Assembly (NCBI RefSeq): GCF_022385335.1
Contig: NZ_CP092431.1
Span: forward strand, 2,232,001 to 2,296,000
Length of the DNA stretch: 64,000 bases
From: Streptomyces deccanensis
GTDB taxonomy: Bacteria > Actinomycetota > Actinomycetes > Streptomycetales > Streptomycetaceae
Direction: 5' to 3'
Under the pieces are notes generated by a model, which ran no database searches, was not told where the DNA came from, and saw only the letters and a list, made by a program, of their open reading frames with translations. The translations under genes were made by a program, and so were the position numbers. Below are positions 24,740 through 33,934 of the stretch, in pieces (position 1 is the first letter of the stretch; every line of letters starts with the position of its first letter).

Positions 24740-26350
24740 TCAGCGCATCGACTCCGCGCGCACCGGTGTCGCCCCGGAGGCCTCCCGCGGTCCCGGCACC
24801 TCGGCGGAGCCCCCGCACTCCATCCCCCGGGGCAGCCGCAGCGCCATCACCGCGCCGAGCACCAGCAGCGCCGCGCTCACCAGCAGCGTCACGTGCAGGC
24901 CGTGGACGAAGGAGTCGCGGGCGGCATGGCGCAGGGCCTCGCCCGAGGAACCGCCCAGCCGGTCCGCCACCTCGTACGCCTCCCCCAGCGAGTGCCCGGC
25001 GGCGGCGGACGCCGATGAAGGCACCCCCGGCACGGACGACAGGCCGGGCGCGTACGCCGCGTTCATCACACTGCCGAGGAGCGCGATCCCGATGCCGGCG
25101 CCCAGTTGGTAGGAGGTCTCGCCGATCGCCGCCGCCCCGCCCGCCGACGACGCGGGCGCCTCGCTCAGCATCGACTCGTACGCCCCGAACAGGGTCGTCT
25201 CCAGGCCGAAGCCCAGCAGCACGAACCCGGCGAGCAGCAGCCCCGCGTTGTCGTGGCGTCCCATCGCGGTCAGCAGGACGACCGCGAAGGCGGTGAGGCA
25301 GAAGCCGAGGGAGACCATGCGGCGCGGCCCGAAGCGGTGCAGCATGTGGGAGCCGACGAGCCCGGCGGCCATCGCGGCGACGGTCAGCGGCAGCAGCCGC
25401 AGCCCCGTCTCCAGCGGGGAGAGGCCGAGGACCAGTTGCAGATACTGCGCGGCGATCAGTTCGAGCCCCACCAGCGCGAGCATCGCGAGGACGATGCAGC
25501 CGACCGAGGTGCTGAACGCGGGCCGCGCGAACATCCGCAGGTCGACCAGCGGATGCGTCCGGCGCCGCTGCCGTCGTACGAACGCGATCAGCAGGGCGGC
25601 GCCGCCGAGGAGCGCGAGCGCGGTGGCCGGCTCGAACGGCGGGTGGCCGCTGCCGAGCCGCTTGACGGCGAGGACGAGCCCGAAGAGACCGACGGCGGCC
25701 ACCAGGGCACCGACCACGTCCCAGGGACCGTCGCGGTCGCCCGTCGACTCGGGCAGCAGCAGCCGTCCGATCGGCAGGCTGACGAGCATCAGCGGGATGT
25801 TGACGAGGAAGACCGAGCCCCACCAGAAGTGCTCGAGCAGGAACCCGCCGAGGAGGGGTCCGACGGCCGCGCCCACGGCGGCGACCGCGCTCCAGATGCC
25901 GATGGCGAGCGCCCGTTCCCGGCGGTCGGGGAAGACCTGGCGCAGGATCGACAGGGTCGCGGGCATGATCATCGCGCCGCCGACACCGAGCAGGGCACGG
26001 GCCGCGATCAGCACCTGGGGGCTGTCCGCGAAGGCGGCCAGGGCGGAGGCGACGCCGAAGAGGGCGTAGCCGAGGAGGAGGATCCGTCTGCGGCCGACCC
26101 GGTCGCCCAGCGTGCCGAAGAGGATCAGCAGCGAGGCGCAGACCAGCGGGTAGACATCGACGATCCAGAGCAGCTCCATGGCGCTCGGCTTGATGTCCTC
26201 GGTGACGGCGGGCACCGCCACGTGCAGCACGGTGGCGTCGACGGCGACGAGCAGCAGGCTGACGCAGAGGACGACGAGGACGACCCAGCGGTTTGCACCG
26301 GCCCCGGCGTCCCGACGGCGTCGTGCGGCGGCCGTGGGCGTCCCGGACAT
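24740..26350 (-). CDS. MFS drug exporter, DHA2 (14-TM) family
   Basis: This 536-residue membrane protein has about 14 hydrophobic segments. It shows the DHA2 motif A region FGTLGDRVGRRRILLLGYALFG between helices 2 and 3 and the antiporter motif C ALLGVGGAMIMPATLSIL in helix 5. It should export hydrophobic drugs or metabolites in exchange for protons; the substrate is unknown. The ATG at 26350 has GGGAGG 8 nt upstream. No TetR-type regulator is adjacent, although most family members have one. It runs in the same direction as the acyl-CoA dehydrogenase. Confidence 0.92.
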   Translation of the reverse strand: MSGTPTAAARRRRDAGAGANRWVVLVVLCVSLLLVAVDATVLHVAVPAVTEDIKPSAMELLWIVDVYPLVCASLLILFGTLGDRVGRRRILLLGYALFGVASALAAFADSPQVLIAARALLGVGGAMIMPATLSILRQVFPDRRERALAIGIWSAVAAVGAAVGPLLGGFLLEHFWWGSVFLVNIPLMLVSLPIGRLLLPESTGDRDGPWDVVGALVAAVGLFGLVLAVKRLGSGHPPFEPATALALLGGAALLIAFVRRQRRRTHPLVDLRMFARPAFSTSVGCIVLAMLALVGLELIAAQYLQLVLGLSPLETGLRLLPLTVAAMAAGLVGSHMLHRFGPRRMVSLGFCLTAFAVVLLTAMGRHDNAGLLLAGFVLLGFGLETTLFGAYESMLSEAPASSAGGAAAIGETSYQLGAGIGIALLGSVMNAAYAPGLSSVPGVPSSASAAAGHSLGEAYEVADRLGGSSGEALRHAARDSFVHGLHVTLLVSAALLVLGAVMALRLPRGMECGGSAEVPGPREASGATPVRAESMR

Positions 26351-26655
26351 GTACGTACCTCCCAGAAGGCTCTCGCGTTCGGCGGAACCGGCGGGGCGGG
26401 GAGTCCCCGGCGGTCACGGCCCGGGAGGAGCGGTGTCCCGGACCCGCGCAACGAAAGGCGAGCGAGCCGTCAGCGTACGCGAGTTCCCGCCGGTGGAACG
26501 TGGTGGGTGTCTCATGGAACCCTCATGTGACGTGTGGCATACGCCACGCGCCGGGCCGTCCACCGGTCCTCCATGGCTCCTTCATCACTCGTCCGTGGTT
26601 CCTCGGTCACGGTCCATCACGGTCCACCACGTGACGGCGTCCCGGCCGGTTCCCG
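26351..26655. other. Divergent promoter interval
   Basis: This 305-bp stretch separates the divergent exporter and mannosyltransferase genes. It contains short direct repeats around 26598-26636 (CGGTC-ACGGTCCA-TCACGGTCCACCACGTGACGG) that could be an operator. I see no small gene. Confidence 0.4.
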
Positions 26656-27906
26656 GTGCCGTCGATAATCGAGCGCGTGACCGATCTCGCCACGCGCCCG
26701 GCGGCGCCCCTTCTGAGGCGGGCCGCCCCCGCGCTCCTCGGGTACGCGGCCGTGCGCGTCCTGGGCCTCGTCGTCCTCGCCGTGTGGAGCGCGGCGCGCG
26801 ACAAGAGCGCCCTGACCCTGCTGTCGGCCCGCTGGGACTCGCTCTGGTACACCCGCGTCGCCGAACTCGGTTACGGCTACGAGGTGCGGCTGCCGAATGG
26901 CGACATCCACTCGAACCTGGCCTTCTTCCCGCTGCTGCCCTGGCTGGAGCGGGGGGTGTCCGCGGTGACCCCGCTGTCGTACGCGCACGCCGGTCTTCTC
27001 GTCGCCGGCCTCGCCTCGCTCGCCGCGGCCTGGGGGATCTTCGCGGTCGCGGACCGGGTGTACGGGCGCCGGGTCGGGGTGTGCGCGGTGCTGCTGTGGG
27101 CCGTGCTGCCGGTCGGGGTGGTGCAGTCGATGGCGTACACGGAGTCCCTGTTCACCGCGCTGGCCGCCTGGTCGCTGTACGCCGTCCTCACCGGCCGCTG
27201 GGTGACGGCGGGCGTCCTCGCGGCGCTCGCCGGGCTGACCCGCCCGGTGGGGCTCGCGGTGGTGGCGGCGGTGTGGGCGGCGGCGATCGTGTCGTACGCA
27301 CGGGAGCGGCGACACACTGTCCCGCACACTCTCCCGCGCGCCGGAGACTCGGTCACCCGTCCCCCGTTCGTACGAAACCGGAGTGAGGAAGTATCAGGAG
27401 GCGCTCCCGCGTGGCCGCGCGCCCTCGGGATGCTCCTCGCGCCCCTGGGGGCCCTCGGCTACGTCCTGTGGGTCGGCCGGCGTACGGGCAAGGGCCCGCT
27501 CGGCTATCTCGACGTCCAGGCGGGGTGGCGCAACGGCTTCGACGGCGGGTACGCCTTCGCGCGTTTCGTCGCCGACAAGTTCACGTCGTTCCCGTCGGCC
27601 CTGGCCGGGGCCGGGCTGATCGTCGGAGTGGCGTCGATCGTTTGGCTGTACGCGGTCTGTGTACGTCAGCGGCAGCCGCTTCCGCTGCTGGTCTACGCGG
27701 GGGTCGTCACCGCGCTGGCGCTGTGCGCCTCGAGCTACTTCGGCTCGAAGCCCCGGCTGCTGATGCCGGCCTTCCCGCTGCTGCTGCCGCTCGCGCGCGC
27801 CCTCGCCGGTGCGCGTACGCCCAGGTCAGCGGCGATCGTCGGGGGTGTCGCGGTGCTGTCGGCGGTCTACGGGGCGTTCTGGCTGAATGGTTCCGGTCCG
27901 CCCTGA
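26656..27906 (+). CDS. PIG-V-like membrane mannosyltransferase
   Basis: This 416-residue integral membrane protein has about 8-10 transmembrane segments. The loop after the first helix carries SARWDSLWYTRVAELGYGY, the RWD-x-x-W/H-Y motif typical of GT-C fold PIG-V/GPI mannosyltransferase-like proteins. In this family the aspartate binds the polyprenyl-phosphate sugar donor. A later VQSMAYTESLFTALAAW segment also fits. It probably transfers a sugar onto a lipid or protein on the outer membrane face. The start is uncertain: GTG 26656 or GTG 26677 (MTDLATR), neither with a strong ribosome-binding site. A cytosolic basic loop (residues 210-245) interrupts the helices. Confidence 0.82.
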   Translation: MPSIIERVTDLATRPAAPLLRRAAPALLGYAAVRVLGLVVLAVWSAARDKSALTLLSARWDSLWYTRVAELGYGYEVRLPNGDIHSNLAFFPLLPWLERGVSAVTPLSYAHAGLLVAGLASLAAAWGIFAVADRVYGRRVGVCAVLLWAVLPVGVVQSMAYTESLFTALAAWSLYAVLTGRWVTAGVLAALAGLTRPVGLAVVAAVWAAAIVSYARERRHTVPHTLPRAGDSVTRPPFVRNRSEEVSGGAPAWPRALGMLLAPLGALGYVLWVGRRTGKGPLGYLDVQAGWRNGFDGGYAFARFVADKFTSFPSALAGAGLIVGVASIVWLYAVCVRQRQPLPLLVYAGVVTALALCASSYFGSKPRLLMPAFPLLLPLARALAGARTPRSAAIVGGVAVLSAVYGAFWLNGSGPP

Positions 27907-28144
27907 CGGGCCGCGACGGACAGCGAGCGAACGGGTAATTCCGTGCGAGCAATCGGTGAACGAATTCATAAGGGCCGCAAAACGACCGCTCCGCATTAGG
28001 CCATGGAATTGAAGGCCGAGTGGCGCAACGATTCGCCATTCAGCAGAAATAAACATCATTCTGAGATGAATCCCACATCACGGCGTCATCACAAAGCCGG
28101 TGATTCACGCCGCGTACGAGCTCACTCGCTGTAACGTCGATTGA

Positions 28145-29182
28145 GTGCGTACCGAACTAAAGCCGACCCGTCTGGACCGGGTCTTCTCCAGGCTGGACCG
28201 TGAGCCGGAACGGCCGGCCCACATCGATGTACCGGTGATGACCCGCCACCGGGTGGTGCTGTTCGCCTCCACCCTGGCCTTCTACGTCGCCATCGTGTGG
28301 GCCGTCGTCATCACGTCCTGGCTGGTCCGGCTCGACTGGCAGATCATGTTCTTCCGGCCGTACCAGCAGTGGCAGCAGATCCACGCCTTCCTGGACTACT
28401 ACGTCGTCCTGGGCCAGCGCGGCCCCACCGCCGTGATGGTCGCCGCCTGGCTGGGCTGGCGCTCCTGGAGACAGCACACCCTGCGGCCGATGCTCGCGCT
28501 CGGCGTCTCGCTGCTGCTCCTGAACATCACCGTCGGCGCCGCGAAGCTCGGCATGGGCCGGCTCGGTCCGCACTACGCCACCGAGATCGGCTCCAACGAG
28601 ATGTGGCTGGGCGGCGACATATTTCCTTCGGGACACACCGCCAACGCCGTGGTGACCTGGGGCATCCTGGCCTATCTGGCGTCGACGCCGAGAGCCAGGC
28701 GCTGGCTGTCCGCGCTGTCCGCCGTGATCTCGCTCGGCGTGGGCCTCACCACGGTCTACCTGGGCACGCACTGGTTGAGCGACGTCCTGCTGGGCTGGGC
28801 CGCCGGTCTGCTGATCATGCTGGCGCTGCCCTGGTTCGAGCCGCTGATCGCCCGCGCGGAGGTCTGGCTGTTCTCGCTGCGGGACGCCTGGCGCGACCGC
28901 CGCACGGCGACCGCACCGGCGACGGCCCCGGCGCCCGCGCCGACGCCCGCCGTGGGCACGTCCCCGCTGCGGGCGCCCGACGAGGAGCATGCGAGCGCCC
29001 GGGAGACGGGCATCGCGGCCCGCGCCGCGCACCCCCCGATCGTGCCGCTGCACCTGTCCCCCGGCCCGCATCTGACCAGGTCGGAGCGGACCCCGGTGAC
29101 CCCGCTCGGCACCCGTAGGCCGCCCCACGCGGACCGGGTGGCCCGTAACGCGACCTCGGCCCGACCGGTCGCGGGCGGCTGA
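28145..29182 (+). CDS. PAP2-superfamily phosphatase
   Basis: This 345-residue membrane enzyme has about six helices and the three PAP2 motifs: KLGMGRLGPH (K-x6-RP variant), FPSGHTANAV (PSGH) and VYLGTHWLSDVLLGW (R/x-H-x3-D). It should dephosphorylate a lipid phosphate or polyprenyl diphosphate on the outer face of the membrane. A proline/alanine-rich cytosolic tail (after about residue 255) is unlike the core. The GTG start has no evident ribosome-binding site, and a TAACGT -10-like hexamer ends 7 bp upstream, so the transcript may be leaderless. The 238-bp gap before it (27907-28144) is notably AT-rich for this genome and contains no gene I can see. Confidence 0.9.
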   Translation: MRTELKPTRLDRVFSRLDREPERPAHIDVPVMTRHRVVLFASTLAFYVAIVWAVVITSWLVRLDWQIMFFRPYQQWQQIHAFLDYYVVLGQRGPTAVMVAAWLGWRSWRQHTLRPMLALGVSLLLLNITVGAAKLGMGRLGPHYATEIGSNEMWLGGDIFPSGHTANAVVTWGILAYLASTPRARRWLSALSAVISLGVGLTTVYLGTHWLSDVLLGWAAGLLIMLALPWFEPLIARAEVWLFSLRDAWRDRRTATAPATAPAPAPTPAVGTSPLRAPDEEHASARETGIAARAAHPPIVPLHLSPGPHLTRSERTPVTPLGTRRPPHADRVARNATSARPVAGG

Positions 29183-29223
29183 CACGAGACAGCGGGGCCC
29201 GGTACGCACAGCCCATGCCCCGC

Positions 29224-29265
29224 ACGGCGAAGGCCCGGCTCCCTACGGAGCCGGGCCTTCGCCGT
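29224..29265. terminator. Strong bidirectional terminator
   Basis: A perfect 19-bp stem (29224-29242 with 29247-29265) closed by a CTAC tetraloop lies between the convergent PAP2 and I78-like genes. Confidence 0.9.
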
Positions 29266-29287
29266 CCTCGACCGACGACGCGCGGGT

Positions 29288-29503
29288 TCAGCCCTTCCAG
29301 GCTCGCCTCACCCGGCCGTCCTCGACCTCCAGGTTCAGCCGGCCGAAGCGGTACTCCATGGTGATGATCGCGCCCGGCGGCAGCTTTCTGACGGTGGACC
29401 AGCCCCGTTCGGCGGCTCGGGCCTCGGCCTGCGGTGCCTCCAGACCGACGTAGGCGTCGGGGTCGTCCCGGGGCTCTTCGGAAGGGGTGGGAAAGGGTGC
29501 CAT
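29288..29503 (-). CDS. I78-like proteinase inhibitor family protein
   Basis: This 71-residue protein matches the potato-inhibitor-like I78 family. The YVGLEAPQAEARAAERGWSTVR segment corresponds to the conserved Gly-x-x-x-x-x-A-x-x-x-L/A pattern and PGAIITMEYRFGRLNLEVEDGRV is the family's core reading RLN-x-x-x-D. Family members bind serine proteases; here the protein lacks a signal peptide, so an intracellular role is more likely. I chose the ATG at 29503 (MAPFPTPSEEP); the frame extends to 29575 but without family similarity. It ends next to a strong terminator. Confidence 0.8.
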   Translation of the reverse strand: MAPFPTPSEEPRDDPDAYVGLEAPQAEARAAERGWSTVRKLPPGAIITMEYRFGRLNLEVEDGRVRRAWKG

Positions 29504-29887
29504 GACCGCCACGGTAGGCGGCCCCAGGCCCCGCTGTCGCCCCGCAGTCACGCTTCTGTCACAGAACCACGACACCCGTTTCGGCCCAACGCAGTCACAC
29601 GTACGAGCGGTTCCTTACGCCTTCCGCGTGCTGCGGAACGTAATTCCCGACCGCTTCGACACCATCGCGAATAGCCCGTCGGAAAGCATGTCCGGGGCCG
29701 TGTGTGTCCGGTGCATGTCCAGCCTTTTCCCACTGATTCCCGGGCGGCTACCGGAAGCCCCCACCTCATGGGAAATACACGGTTCCCCCACACTTCCCCC
29801 GTACGCCCCCTGTCGGAGCGAACGGGGCACGAGCATCATGGCGTGCGTGCATCACGGGCCCAGGACGCGGCAGCGAAGGGGCGAGCG
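29504..29887. other. Gene-free promoter interval
   Basis: This 384-bp interval between the divergent I78-like gene and the oxidase gene has no ORF with a credible ribosome-binding site. It is less GC-rich than the genes around it and probably holds the ctaD promoter and leader. Confidence 0.5.
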
Positions 29888-31618
29888 ATGGGGACCGAGA
29901 CCGTACAGGCGCCGACCCGGCCGACGGGGGCGAGGGCACCGGGGCGGCTGGTGGTCGACTGGCTGACCACGACCGACCACAAGAAGATCGGCCATCTCTA
30001 TCTGGTCACGTCCTTCCTGTTCTTCCTGGCCGCCGGTCTGATGGCGCTGGTGATGCGTGCCGAGCTGGCCAGGCCGGGCACCCAGATCGTGGACAACGAG
30101 CAGTTCAACCAGTTGTTCACGCTGCACGGCACGATCATGCTGCTGCTCTTCGCGACACCGACCTTCGCAGGGTTCGCCAACGAGATCATGCCGCTCCAGA
30201 TCGGCGCGCCCGATGTGGCCTTCCCCCGGCTGAACATGCTGTCGTACTGGCTGTTCCTGTTCGGCGGGCTGATCGTGATGGGCTCGCTGCTGGTGCCGTC
30301 GGGGCCCGCCGACTTCGGGTGGTTCGCCTACGCGCCGCTGAACAACGCGGAACGGTCGCCGGGGATCGGGGCCGACATGTGGATCATGGGGCTGGCGCTG
30401 TCCGGGTTCGGGACGATCCTCGGCGCGGTGAACTTCCTGACCACGATCATCGGGATGCGGGCGCCCGGGATGACGATGTTCCGGATGCCGATCTTCACCT
30501 GGAACACGCTGTTCACGTCGATCCTGATCCTGATGGCGTTCCCGGTGCTCGCCGCCGCGCTGCTGGTCCTGGAGGCGGACCGGCGCTTCGGCTCGCAGGT
30601 CTTCGACGCGGCCAACGGCGGCGCGCTGCTGTGGCAGCACCTGTTCTGGTTCTTCGGGCACCCGGAGGTCTACATCATCGCCCTCCCGTTCTTCGGGATC
30701 ATCACGGAGATCATCCCGGTCTTCAGCCGCAAGCCGATCTTCGGCTACCTCACGCTGGTCGGGGCGACGATGGCGATCACCGGGCTCTCGGTCGTGGTGT
30801 GGGCGCACCACATGTTCGCCACGGGCGCGGTGCTGCTGCCGTTCTTCTCGTTCATGAGCTTCCTGATCGCCGTGCCGACGGGCGTGAAGTTCTTCAACTG
30901 GACGGGGACGATGCTGAAGGGCTCGCTGTCGTTCGAGACGCCGATGCTGTGGGCGACCGGCTTCCTGGTGTCGTTCCTGTTCGGCGGGCTGACCGGGGTC
31001 ATCCTGGCCTCGCCGCCCCTGGACTTCCACGTCACCGACTCGTACTTCGTGGTCGCGCACTTCCACTACGTCGTCTTCGGCACGGTCGTCTTCGCCACCT
31101 TCGCGGGGTTCTACTTCTGGTGGCCCAAGTTCACCGGGAAGATGCTCGACGAGCGGCTCGGCAAGATCCAGTTCTGGACGCTCTTCGTCGGGTTCCACAC
31201 CACGTTCCTGGTGCAGCACTGGCTGGGCGCCGAGGGCATGCCCCGGCGGTACGCGGACTACCTGGCCGCCGACGGGTTCACGGCGCTCAACACGGTCTCG
31301 ACGATCGGCTCCTTCCTGCTGGGCCTGTCCACGCTGCCGTTCCTCTACAACGTCTGGAAGACGTCCCGGTACGGCGTGCCGGTCGACGTCGACGACCCGT
31401 GGGGCTTCGGCCGGTCGCTGGAGTGGGCGACCTCGTGTCCGCCGCCGCGCCACAACTTCGTGACGCTGCCCCGGGTGCGCTCGGAGTCCCCGGCGTTCGA
31501 CCTGCACCATCCGAGGTTCGCGGCGATCACACCGCCGCAGACACGCAAGGGGCAGGAGCGCACCCCGCACCCCCGGTTCGGTCAGGAACGGTCGACGGGC
31601 GGCCCCGGAGGATCCTGA
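29888..31618 (+). CDS. ctaD: Cytochrome c oxidase subunit I, stand-alone paralogue
   Basis: This 576-residue protein with 12 expected transmembrane helices is the catalytic subunit of an aa3-type oxidase, which reduces oxygen to water and pumps protons. All metal ligands are visible: haem a at His80 and His393, haem a3 at His391, and CuB at His258 (HPEVY, cross-linked to Tyr262), His307 and His308. The N-terminus ([16 protein letters not shown]) is canonical. The ATG at 29888 follows a GGGGCGAG. No ctaC, ctaE or qcr gene is adjacent, unlike the main respiratory cluster, so it is probably a second copy that borrows other subunits. The tail after residue 540 is long and unconserved in appearance. 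Confidence 0.92.
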   Translation: MGTETVQAPTRPTGARAPGRLVVDWLTTTDHKKIGHLYLVTSFLFFLAAGLMALVMRAELARPGTQIVDNEQFNQLFTLHGTIMLLLFATPTFAGFANEIMPLQIGAPDVAFPRLNMLSYWLFLFGGLIVMGSLLVPSGPADFGWFAYAPLNNAERSPGIGADMWIMGLALSGFGTILGAVNFLTTIIGMRAPGMTMFRMPIFTWNTLFTSILILMAFPVLAAALLVLEADRRFGSQVFDAANGGALLWQHLFWFFGHPEVYIIALPFFGIITEIIPVFSRKPIFGYLTLVGATMAITGLSVVVWAHHMFATGAVLLPFFSFMSFLIAVPTGVKFFNWTGTMLKGSLSFETPMLWATGFLVSFLFGGLTGVILASPPLDFHVTDSYFVVAHFHYVVFGTVVFATFAGFYFWWPKFTGKMLDERLGKIQFWTLFVGFHTTFLVQHWLGAEGMPRRYADYLAADGFTALNTVSTIGSFLLGLSTLPFLYNVWKTSRYGVPVDVDDPWGFGRSLEWATSCPPPRHNFVTLPRVRSESPAFDLHHPRFAAITPPQTRKGQERTPHPRFGQERSTGGPGGS

Positions 31619-31663
31619 CGGTCCAGGACTCCGGGGCACCCGCGAGCGTGGCCGGTGGCCGGT

Positions 31664-32503
31664 TCAGTCGACGGCGACGACCGTGACGGACAGGTCGTTG
31701 TGGGCCGTGTAGTACGGCTCGCCCTCCACCGGGCCGTGCGCTGACTCGGCGCGGGCCTTGGGGTAGACGAAGACCGGGTGCTTGTCGACGACGTCGTCGA
31801 GCAGCCGCGCGACCCGGACCTTCGGGCCGTCCTCGCCCCGGGGCCGCAGCCACAGGTCCCAGTGGCCGGGCCGCAGATCGCCGTAGGCCACGGTGAAGCG
31901 GACCTCGCCCTTGTCGTCGTGCGCGGTGAGGTCGGTCCGTACGGCGGTCAGCACCCCGTTCTGGTCGGTGAGTTCGGCGAACGCCTCGGAGGTGGGCCCG
32001 GTGCCGTACAGCCGGGCGGTCACCGCCAACCTGCCGTCGCCGATGTGGAGTTCGCCGGCCTCGGCGTGGGGGGAGCGCTCCCAGCTGCGGAGGGTGAGGT
32101 TGCCGTGCTTCGTGGCGTACGGGATGCGGACGGCGATCCGTTCGGACGACGCGGCGGGCGCACGGTCGACGAGGGAGCGCAGGTCGTTGACGCCCGGGGC
32201 CAGGCGTCGCGGCTCGTCCTCGGCCGTCTGGAGGTAGACGTCCCAGAAGCCCTCGGGGACGTCCACGCTGCTCGGCAGCGCGGCCCGCAGCAGGCCGTCG
32301 CCGGCCGGGGTGAGCGGCAGGCGCACCTCCCGGTCGCCATCGCGCGAAACGAGGAGCAGGTGGGCGGGGCCGGACTCGCCGCGGGCGGGGACCTCGAAGG
32401 TCAGGCCGCCCGCGAAGTCGGCGACGCAGTCGGCGCGGGGGGTCGTGGCCCTGTCCTCCGGGTCGTCGCGGTGCGTGGGCTGCTGCGGAGCCAGCGTCAT
32501 CAT
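31664..32503 (-). CDS. Uncharacterised beta-rich protein coupled to a glycosyltransferase
   Basis: This 279-residue soluble protein has no signal peptide or membrane helix. It looks beta-rich, with repeated strands such as AHLLLVSRDGDREVRLPLTPAGDGLLRAALP, DVPEGFWDVYLQTA and LRPGHWDLWLRP; the F/H-W-D-V/L-Y/W-L repeats recall two related beta-sandwich halves. Its ATG overlaps the stop codon of the glycosyltransferase upstream by the ATGA arrangement, so the two are translationally coupled. It may be an accessory or carbohydrate-recognition component of the same pathway. I do not recognise a named family. Confidence 0.72.
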   Translation of the reverse strand: MMTLAPQQPTHRDDPEDRATTPRADCVADFAGGLTFEVPARGESGPAHLLLVSRDGDREVRLPLTPAGDGLLRAALPSSVDVPEGFWDVYLQTAEDEPRRLAPGVNDLRSLVDRAPAASSERIAVRIPYATKHGNLTLRSWERSPHAEAGELHIGDGRLAVTARLYGTGPTSEAFAELTDQNGVLTAVRTDLTAHDDKGEVRFTVAYGDLRPGHWDLWLRPRGEDGPKVRVARLLDDVVDKHPVFVYPKARAESAHGPVEGEPYYTAHNDLSVTVVAVD

Positions 32504-33762
32504 GCGGTGCGTCCCTTCTTGAAGGCGGAACGTCCGGCATCCCGAACGGCGTACGCGCCGCCGAGCAGCGTGCCACGGGTGCGGTGCAGCGAGCCGCGCA
32601 TCCGGCCCACCGTGGAGGCGCCGCCGCGGGCGACGAGGTCGCCGAAGAGCGTCTCGTAGCGCTCGGCGATGTGGGACGGGTCGAAGCGCTCGGAGTCCTT
32701 GAGCGCGGCCTGCGCCATCTGCTGACGCCTGTCGTCGTCGTTGATCAGTTCCAGGAGACCGTCGGCGATGGCCTTGACGCTGCCGACCTTGACCAGGCGG
32801 CCGTCGACGCCGTCGTCGATGATCTCGCCGGGGCCGTGCGGGCAGTTGGTGGAGACGACCGGGAGACCGCACCGCATGGCCTCGACGATCGTCATGCCGA
32901 ACGACTCCAGGCTGGAGGTGACGGCGGCGACGGAACCCTTGGCCCACTCGGGCTCGATGGGGTTGGCCGGGCCCATCAGATAGACGTGGTTGTAGAGGCC
33001 CAACTTGTCGACGAGGGCGCGGAGTTTGTCCTTCTGCTTGCCGCCGCCGTAGATCCGCAGGCGCCAGTCGGGCCGCTCCTCGCGCACCTTGTCGAAGGCC
33101 TTGATGAGCAGGTCGTACCGCTTGACGGGGGCGAGTCGCCCGGCGGCGACGACCCATTTGCCGGTGCCGTCGGCCGGGTCGATGCCGGGTGCGGGCACCG
33201 GGTTGGGCACGGCCTGGAGGCGGACGCCCGGCAGCCGCATCTTCGAGCCGTACGCGCGCGCGTCGGCCTCGGTGGTCGTGGTGAGGGCGTCGAGCCTCGG
33301 GTAGACACCGCGCAGGGTGGCGCGCAGGGCCGCGGAGTGGCTGTCGAGCGTGAGGTGCTCCTGGCCCACGCGGATCGGGCCGCGACGGGTCTGCCGGGCC
33401 ATGTGCACGTTCAGGCCGGGCCGGGTGCCGATCAGGACGTCGGCGTCGACCGAGGCGAGGTGCTCGGCGATGCGCCGGTCGGTCATGACGCTGTACTGCT
33501 TGTAGCGGCCCTCGGCGCGCGGGAAGACCTTGGCGGGGCGCTCCAGGTCGGCGTGGCCCTTGTCGGCGCCACCCTCCCGGATGTCGACGAGGCCACGCAG
33601 CCGGACCCTCGGATCGACGGCGAAGACCGGCTCGTCACGGTGGCGGAAGACGGAGACGATCTCCACGTCGTGCTGTTCGGCCAGGGTGTTGGCGAGGTTG
33701 TACGTCGTCCGGATCGTTCCCCCGATCCCGTACGCGTTGTGTATGAGGAAAGAAATGTGCAT
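32500..33762 (-). CDS. GT4-family glycosyltransferase
   Basis: This 420-residue GT-B enzyme has an N-terminal acceptor domain beginning ISFLIHNAYGIGGTIRTTYNLANTLA (glycine-rich loop). The C-terminal donor domain has VVAAGRLAPVKRYDLLIKAFDKV, GGGKQKDKLRALVDKLGL and the E-x7-E region SLESFGMTIVEAMRCGLPVVSTNCPHGPGEII, the GT4 signature. It should transfer a sugar from a nucleotide donor to a cell-wall polymer, lipid or protein; the acceptor is unknown. The C-terminal 45 residues are basic, possibly for membrane attachment. I chose the ATG at 33762 (MHISFLIHNAYG) because it starts at the first beta strand. Confidence 0.9.
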   Translation of the reverse strand: MHISFLIHNAYGIGGTIRTTYNLANTLAEQHDVEIVSVFRHRDEPVFAVDPRVRLRGLVDIREGGADKGHADLERPAKVFPRAEGRYKQYSVMTDRRIAEHLASVDADVLIGTRPGLNVHMARQTRRGPIRVGQEHLTLDSHSAALRATLRGVYPRLDALTTTTEADARAYGSKMRLPGVRLQAVPNPVPAPGIDPADGTGKWVVAAGRLAPVKRYDLLIKAFDKVREERPDWRLRIYGGGKQKDKLRALVDKLGLYNHVYLMGPANPIEPEWAKGSVAAVTSSLESFGMTIVEAMRCGLPVVSTNCPHGPGEIIDDGVDGRLVKVGSVKAIADGLLELINDDDRRQQMAQAALKDSERFDPSHIAERYETLFGDLVARGGASTVGRMRGSLHRTRGTLLGGAYAVRDAGRSAFKKGRTA

Positions 33763-33934
33763 GCGTCCCCCGAACCCCCTGTTTTCCCTGGTCATCCATC
33801 AATGGCACTGCTGGTCCAGCGCCATACGGTTAGACCCGGCGTCCCCTGGAATGGTTGGACATCATCATCAAGTTGTTTTTGAACGGTTGTGTGATCGATA
33901 GCCCGGCGAGGCAACCTGTTCGCCTCGGAACGCA

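Noticed and set aside
29702..29887. N-terminal extension of the cytochrome oxidase gene up to 29702
   Set aside because: The added 62 residues show no similarity to oxidase N-termini and poor codon bias; the conserved start [10 protein letters not shown] follows closely after the ATG at 29888.
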